NCBI GenBank assembly: GCA_947381255.1
Contig: CANCUC010000003.1
Span: 1 to 18,203 of the forward strand
Length of the DNA: 18,203 bases
Direction: 5' to 3'
Source: Actinomycetota bacterium
GTDB lineage: Bacteria; Actinomycetota; Actinomycetes; Nanopelagicales; Nanopelagicaceae
Part shown: positions 14,411 to 18,203 of the stretch, in pieces
How the letters are laid out: each line of letters begins with the position of its first letter
How positions within the stretch are numbered: position 1 is the stretch's first letter
Position numbers and translations under genes: made by a program
Notes under the pieces: model-generated
Told to the model about the DNA's origin: nothing
Seen by the model: only the letters and a program-made list of their open reading frames with translations
The model's database searches: none

Positions 14411-15871
14411 GTGAGTACCCAGATGCCTAATCCTCGAGACATTGCCGCCGAGCTTGCCCTTGGCGCGCTCACCACGCACGAGGAAATTATTCAATCCCTG
14501 GCATCAGCATATAAAGAGGCAGGATTTCGGTTGGCGCTTGTAGGCGGACCGGTGCGCGATGCCATCTTGGGTCGACTGGGAAATGATTTAGATTTCACGA
14601 CTAATGCCCGACCACAGGACTCAACACGCCTTCTCAAACGTTGGGCAGATGCCATGTGGGAGACCGGTGCAGCATTCGGAACTATCGCAGCAAAAAAAGG
14701 CGATGTAACGGTTGAAGTAACAACATATCGAAGCGAAAGTTACGATCCACAATCTCGCAAACCTGATGTTGATTTTGGTGACACCATTGAAGGTGATTTA
14801 GCGCGCAGAGATTTCACGGTAAATGCAATGGCGCTAGAACTTACGAGTCCCACTCCTGAATTTATAGATCTCTTTGATGGTGCATCGGACCTTGCCAAGA
14901 AAATTTTGCGCACTCCAGGCAGTGCGGAAGCATCTTTCTCGGATGATCCACTTCGCATGATGCGAGCTGCCAGATTTGTAGCGCAATTAGATTTCACCGT
15001 TGACCCTGAGATTCTGCAAGCAATCACCGAGATGGCCGGACGCCTTTCCATCATTTCAGCTGAAAGAATTCGCGACGAATTTACTAAAACACTCATGGCT
15101 GCCAACCCACGATTGGGGTTGAAACTTCTCGTTGAAACTGGATTAGCTTCAAGTTTTCTACCAGAACTTCCAAAACTTAAATTAGAGATTGATGAACATC
15201 ATCACCACAAAGATGTATATGAGCACTCTCTTACCGTCTTGGATCAAGCTATCTCATTGGAAGATCGCCTTGGTGGGCCAAATTTAATAATTCGATTAGC
15301 TGCTCTACTTCATGACATCGGCAAACCGAGAACTCGCGAACTAATTCCGGGGGGCGGAGTCTCCTTTCACCACCACGAAGTTGTTGGCGCAAAGATGACA
15401 AAGAAGCGTTTAAAAGAGTTGCGATTTGATAGCAAGACTGTTGATGATGTCTCAACTCTCGTTTTCTTGCACCTACGATTCCATGGATATGGAAGCGGAG
15501 AGTGGACCGATTCAGCGGTACGTCGATACATTCGCGATGCTGGAGAATTGTTAGTACATCTCCATGTTCTCACGCGCGCAGATTGCACGACCCGCAATAA
15601 ACGCAAAGCAGATCAACTTGCCGCCACTTACGACTCACTTGAAGCACGTATCCAAGAGTTGATGGAGCAAGAGGAGTTAAATCGAATTCGTCCAGATCTT
15701 GATGGGCAGCAGATTATGGAGCTTTTGGGGATTAAGCCATCTCGGCTAGTGGGCGAGGCTTATGACTTTCTATTGGAACTTCGTATGGAACGTGGACCAC
15801 TTGGAGCTGAGGTTGCAACTGCAGAACTTTTAAAGTGGGCGAGCGATAAAGAACTTGGACCTTCTAAGTAG
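14411..15871 (+). CDS. pcnA: CCA tRNA nucleotidyltransferase / poly(A) polymerase family (PcnA)
   Basis: Class II nucleotidyltransferase that adds or repairs the tRNA 3' CCA end; actinobacterial members are often named PcnA. In 486 residues: GGPVRD (45-50), catalytic Asp59 and Asp61 in NDLDFTTNA, the RRDFTVNAMAL motif (132-142) for template-like nucleotide selection, DLFDGASDL (153-161), and the head-domain DPLRMMRAARFVAQL (179-193). A C-terminal HD domain has His301-Asp302 in ALLHDIGKPRTRE and SFHHHEVVGA (318-327), suggesting phosphohydrolase activity. The GTG at 14411 was chosen because it suits the -10 element upstream; an in-frame ATG at 14423 is an alternative and costs only four residues. 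Its last 42 bp overlap the convergent MFS gene. Confidence 0.93.
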   Translation: MSTQMPNPRDIAAELALGALTTHEEIIQSLASAYKEAGFRLALVGGPVRDAILGRLGNDLDFTTNARPQDSTRLLKRWADAMWETGAAFGTIAAKKGDVTVEVTTYRSESYDPQSRKPDVDFGDTIEGDLARRDFTVNAMALELTSPTPEFIDLFDGASDLAKKILRTPGSAEASFSDDPLRMMRAARFVAQLDFTVDPEILQAITEMAGRLSIISAERIRDEFTKTLMAANPRLGLKLLVETGLASSFLPELPKLKLEIDEHHHHKDVYEHSLTVLDQAISLEDRLGGPNLIIRLAALLHDIGKPRTRELIPGGGVSFHHHEVVGAKMTKKRLKELRFDSKTVDDVSTLVFLHLRFHGYGSGEWTDSAVRRYIRDAGELLVHLHVLTRADCTTRNKRKADQLAATYDSLEARIQELMEQEELNRIRPDLDGQQIMELLGIKPSRLVGEAYDFLLELRMERGPLGAEVATAELLKWASDKELGPSK

Positions 15872-17119
15872 TAGAAGTGAAGCCGCCAGAAAAACCACAA
15901 CCGTTGTGAGCGGAAGTACTGCCGATTTTCCACTTGTTGGCAGAAGCACCGCTGCCACGATAGCCCCTAGAACAATCAGACCGTTTACAGCCACGTCATA
16001 GAAAGCAAAGACCCGGCCTCGGTACTCGTCTGCAATCTGAGATTGAACCAGGGCGTCATTTGTTACTTTCACCGCTTGGCCGCAGGTGGCAATGAAGAAG
16101 GCTGTGGTTAGTAGCAGCCACACCTGAGGGATAAAGGCGAAGAGTACGAGGAATGGAATTGGAGCAACCATCATCATTCGTATCCAACGGTGGCGACCAA
16201 AGTAATTTACAAAAAACGGGGTAATAAAAGAGCCCACACCAAAACCAATACCGGCTACAGCGAGAGCCTTTGCAAACCCGGCAAGACCTGCATCAGGGTT
16301 GCTCGGCGGGTTAAATGAATTTCGTTCCAGTAACAACCCCATCAAGGTGAGTGCTGTTAATCCACCACGTTGTATCGCTGTTGCGAAAATTCCACGAAGC
16401 GCATCTGGGTGATTTTTTAAAATACGTAAACCTTCTTGTAATTCGCGCCAACCGCGAACTTCCGGAGTAATTTCATGTTCCGCGGGTCCAATATCTCTTC
16501 GCTCCAAACGTCTCGTAAATAGCGCGCTGGCAATATAGAGAAGCATTGCGATGAGGATTACCTTGGCATCGGAGAGATCACTCTTGCCATGAGCATCAAA
16601 TAGTTTTTTAACTCCAATACCAATTCCACCACCGATAACAACGCCAATACTTCCACCGGTTACCGCGAGCGCATTTGCAGAAATTAACTCATCTCTTTCA
16701 ACGATGAGTGGGAGTCCAGCTGAAAGCCCAGAGAGAATCAATCTATTAATTCCAAATGCTACGAGTACTAACAATGTGAGACCGGCACCAGTTGCGCCAG
16801 ATTTAATAAAGATGGCGATGAGCGCTAAATCTGTTGCTCGTATGAAATTAGAGAATTGAACAATGCGTTGGCGCGAAAAGCGATCAAGAAAGACTCCTGC
16901 GTAGGGCCCAACAAAGGAGTAGGGAAGAAGTACAACTGCAAAGGCGGTTGCCGCACCTACGGCGTTCGGTTGGCGTTCAGGAGAGAAGAGAACGAATGAG
17001 GCAAGCGCGGATTGGAAAATTCCATCGCCAACTTGTCCTAACCAACGAATCGTGAGAATCTGTGGCAGTTTGCTGCCGGGATGAAATGGCCAATTCTTGG
17101 TCATCCCAATCTTTCTCAT
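15830..17119 (-). CDS. Major facilitator superfamily transporter (EntS/MFS_3-like)
   Basis: Predicted 429-residue inner-membrane permease with about 12 hydrophobic segments; the substrate is unknown. Near the N-terminus is ILTIRWLGQVGDGIFQSALA, and the loop motif GVFLDRFSRQRIVQ (about 76-89) is the MFS 'G..aDr..rr' signature. A second-half equivalent is NYFGRHRWIRMMM. The layout resembles MFS_3 exporters of siderophore or drug type. The start is the ATG at 17119: TACGCT lies 7 nt upstream, fitting a leaderless mRNA, whereas an in-frame ATG at 17104 has AGAAAG at 6 nt and is the alternative. The 3' end reads 42 bp into pcnA on the opposite strand, so its last 13 codons are antisense to pcnA codons. 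Confidence 0.87.
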   Translation of the reverse strand: MRKIGMTKNWPFHPGSKLPQILTIRWLGQVGDGIFQSALASFVLFSPERQPNAVGAATAFAVVLLPYSFVGPYAGVFLDRFSRQRIVQFSNFIRATDLALIAIFIKSGATGAGLTLLVLVAFGINRLILSGLSAGLPLIVERDELISANALAVTGGSIGVVIGGGIGIGVKKLFDAHGKSDLSDAKVILIAMLLYIASALFTRRLERRDIGPAEHEITPEVRGWRELQEGLRILKNHPDALRGIFATAIQRGGLTALTLMGLLLERNSFNPPSNPDAGLAGFAKALAVAGIGFGVGSFITPFFVNYFGRHRWIRMMMVAPIPFLVLFAFIPQVWLLLTTAFFIATCGQAVKVTNDALVQSQIADEYRGRVFAFYDVAVNGLIVLGAIVAAVLLPTSGKSAVLPLTTVVVFLAASLLLLRRSKFFIARPL

Positions 17120-17125
17120 GCGCGC

Positions 17126-17154
17126 AAGCGTAGTTAGTAATAAAGGTTTATTCT
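17126..17154. promoter_or_regulatory. Divergent putative leaderless promoters, MFS gene (-) and DUF5318 gene (+)
   Basis: The 43-bp gap between the MFS ATG (17119, minus) and the DUF5318 ATG (17163, plus) contains TACGCT on the minus strand (7 nt before the MFS start) and TATTCT on the plus strand (17149-17154, 8 nt before the DUF5318 start). Both match a TANNNT -10 at leaderless spacing. No strong Shine-Dalgarno precedes the DUF5318 ATG. No convincing -35 is visible for either. Confidence 0.45.
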
Positions 17155-17162
17155 TGGAAACT

Positions 17163-17606
17163 ATGTTGACCGCTTTGTGGAGTCGCCGTGATGCGATTGA
17201 TTATTCACTTAAGCGTCGCGCCACGTTAATCGCACTCTTTAAAGGAACAACATCTGGGCTAGATGCCTGCGACGCGGATCCTTATCTAAAGAGCGCAGCG
17301 AAATATCATGGAGAGCCTGTCGAACGGTTATGTCCTGTCTGCCGTAAGGCCGAGATGGTCGAGCTGCACTACACCTTTGGCGATCAACTCGGTCAGTACT
17401 CAGGTCGCATTAAGACTTCGACCGAGATTTCTGAGATGCAATCGGAGTTCGGTGAATTTCGCGTCTATATCGTTGAAGTCTGCCGAGGTTGTGGCTGGCA
17501 CCATCTGATTTATTCCTTCAAATTGGGTGATGGTAAGTACCGCAAGCCTCCACGGAAGGTGCGCACCTTAGAAGATGAGGATTACGCCCGAAGCACAGGG
17601 CGGTAA
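17163..17606 (+). CDS. DUF5318 family protein (zinc-ribbon-like)
   Basis: Actinobacteria-specific protein of unknown function that typically precedes a class A PBP gene (Rv0049 upstream of ponA1 in M. tuberculosis, from memory). From the ATG at 17163 it is 147 residues: MLTALWSRRDAIDYSLKRRA, then a helical segment and YLKSAAKYHGEPVERLCPVC. Two Cys pairs, CPVC (57-60) and CRGC (107-110), probably hold one zinc. The intervening segment GEFRVYIVEVCRGCGWHHL is the most family-like part. The frame stays open upstream to 17097, but that would run into the MFS gene with unlike residues, so the shorter form is preferred. The TAA is 10 nt before the PBP ATG, indicating an operon and a possible link to wall synthesis. 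Confidence 0.9.
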   Translation: MLTALWSRRDAIDYSLKRRATLIALFKGTTSGLDACDADPYLKSAAKYHGEPVERLCPVCRKAEMVELHYTFGDQLGQYSGRIKTSTEISEMQSEFGEFRVYIVEVCRGCGWHHLIYSFKLGDGKYRKPPRKVRTLEDEDYARSTGR

Positions 17607-17616
17607 CCTTTCACTC

Positions 17617-18203
17617 ATGGAAAAACCCTCCCGCGAAAATCTCCGTACCTGGTTCATTCGCGGAGCGATATTTACGATCGGCGGGGGCTTTGTTATCGGC
17701 ACCTATCTATTTGCATATGCATATTTCACAGTCAAGATTCCTGACCCCAATCAATATGTAAATAGCCAAGCAACCATTATTCAATACGCAGATGGTTCAG
17801 AGATTGGTCGCGTCGGCGCTCAAGATCGCACCAGCGTTCAGCTCGCAACTATTCCTATCAATGTACGCCACGCAATCTTGGCCGCTGAAGATCGCAACTT
17901 CTACACCGAACACGCTTTTAGTCCCACCGGAATTTTACGTGCACTTTGGCACGATCTACGTGGCGGAAGCTTGCAAGGTGGTTCAACCATTACGCAGCAA
18001 TATGCAAAGACCGCATTCTTATCTCCTGCGCAGAGCGTGCAGCGAAAGATCAAAGAGATAGTTATCGCTGTTAAGTTGGAACAACAACTATCAAAGGATC
18101 AGATTTTTGAGGATTATCTCAACACCATCTACTTTGGTCGTGGCTCATATGGAGTTCAAACTGCATCTCAAGTTTTCTTTGGACGAACCGTTAATCAAAT
18201 TAA
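17617..18203 (+). CDS. Class A penicillin-binding protein, transglycosylase part (3' end beyond window)
   Basis: Bifunctional peptidoglycan synthase; only the N-terminal 195 residues are in the window. A short cytoplasmic N-terminus (MEKPSRENLRTWFIR) precedes one membrane anchor at about 16-37. Then comes the GT51 transglycosylase domain with motif 1 AAEDRNFYTEH (89-99; catalytic Glu91), motif 2 GGSTITQQYAK (121-131), motif 3 RKIKEIVIAVKLE (143-155) and motif 4 YLNTIYFGRGSYGVQTA (167-183). The usual Gly after His in motif 1 ('EH.G') is Ala-Phe here (EHAFSPTGI). The transpeptidase domain must follow beyond the edge. It is 10 nt downstream of the DUF5318 gene, as with mycobacterial ponA1. No Shine-Dalgarno is obvious, so coupling to the upstream gene is likely. 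Confidence 0.94.
   Translation, partial: MEKPSRENLRTWFIRGAIFTIGGGFVIGTYLFAYAYFTVKIPDPNQYVNSQATIIQYADGSEIGRVGAQDRTSVQLATIPINVRHAILAAEDRNFYTEHAFSPTGILRALWHDLRGGSLQGGSTITQQYAKTAFLSPAQSVQRKIKEIVIAVKLEQQLSKDQIFEDYLNTIYFGRGSYGVQTASQVFFGRTVNQI

Noticed and set aside
1..18203. Mobile elements, CRISPR arrays, tRNA/rRNA genes, defence or other novel systems
   Set aside because: No transposase or integrase frames, regular repeats, cloverleaf sequences or unexplained long open frames were seen; almost all the DNA is accounted for by conserved origin-region genes.

Overview
The window is the replication-origin region of an actinomycete chromosome, cut at both ends (dnaN on the left, a class A penicillin-binding protein on the right). 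The evidence is the gene order dnaN-dnaA-[origin]-rpmH-rnpA-yidD-yidC-jag-rsmG-parA-parB, together with actinobacterial markers: a CwlM-like pseudo-amidase beside trxA/trxB, a DUF6049-like gene beside murJ, a MutT4-type NUDIX gene divergent from pcnA, and a DUF5318 gene upstream of a PBP. As remembered, Mycobacterium tuberculosis has the same order around its origin (Rv3907c-Rv3923c, Rv0001-Rv0002), with Rv0049-Rv0050 (DUF5318-ponA1) elsewhere. GC looks moderate (by eye near 45-50 %), coding is dense, and several genes overlap. This suggests a streamlined, lower-GC actinomycete such as the freshwater acI/Nanopelagicales lineage; that placement is inference.

Layout. 1-773: dnaN, minus, incomplete. 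774-1097: intergenic oriC candidate with about seven DnaA boxes and AT-rich DNA. 1098-2507: dnaA, minus. 2508-2771: a second DnaA-box cluster that overlaps a dnaA promoter. 2772-7334: plus-strand block rpmH, rnpA, yidD, yidC, jag/khpB, rsmG, parA, parB, with start/stop overlaps at most junctions and two parS sites in the first codons of rsmG and parA. 7327-14378: minus-strand block, transcribed in the order NUDIX, DUF6049-like, murJ, trxB, trxA, cwlM-like, aminotransferase. 14411-15871: pcnA, plus. 15830-17119: MFS transporter, minus. 17163-17606: DUF5318 gene, plus. 17617-end: class A PBP, plus, incomplete.

Together the genes cover initiation and clamp loading (dnaA, dnaN), origin segregation (parA, parB, parS), the ribosome and RNA maturation (rpmH, rnpA, rsmG, pcnA), membrane insertion (yidD, yidC, jag) and cell-wall synthesis and its control (murJ, cwlM-like, PBP), plus a thioredoxin couple.

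I found no mobile element, CRISPR array, tRNA, rRNA or clear foreign island. The points most worth a second look are regulatory or structural: the two-sided DnaA-box arrangement with a box inside the dnaA promoter, parS sites written into translation starts, a CwlM-like protein lacking the first zinc histidine of its amidase fold, compact divergent promoters that look leaderless, and convergent genes overlapping by 8 and 42 bp.
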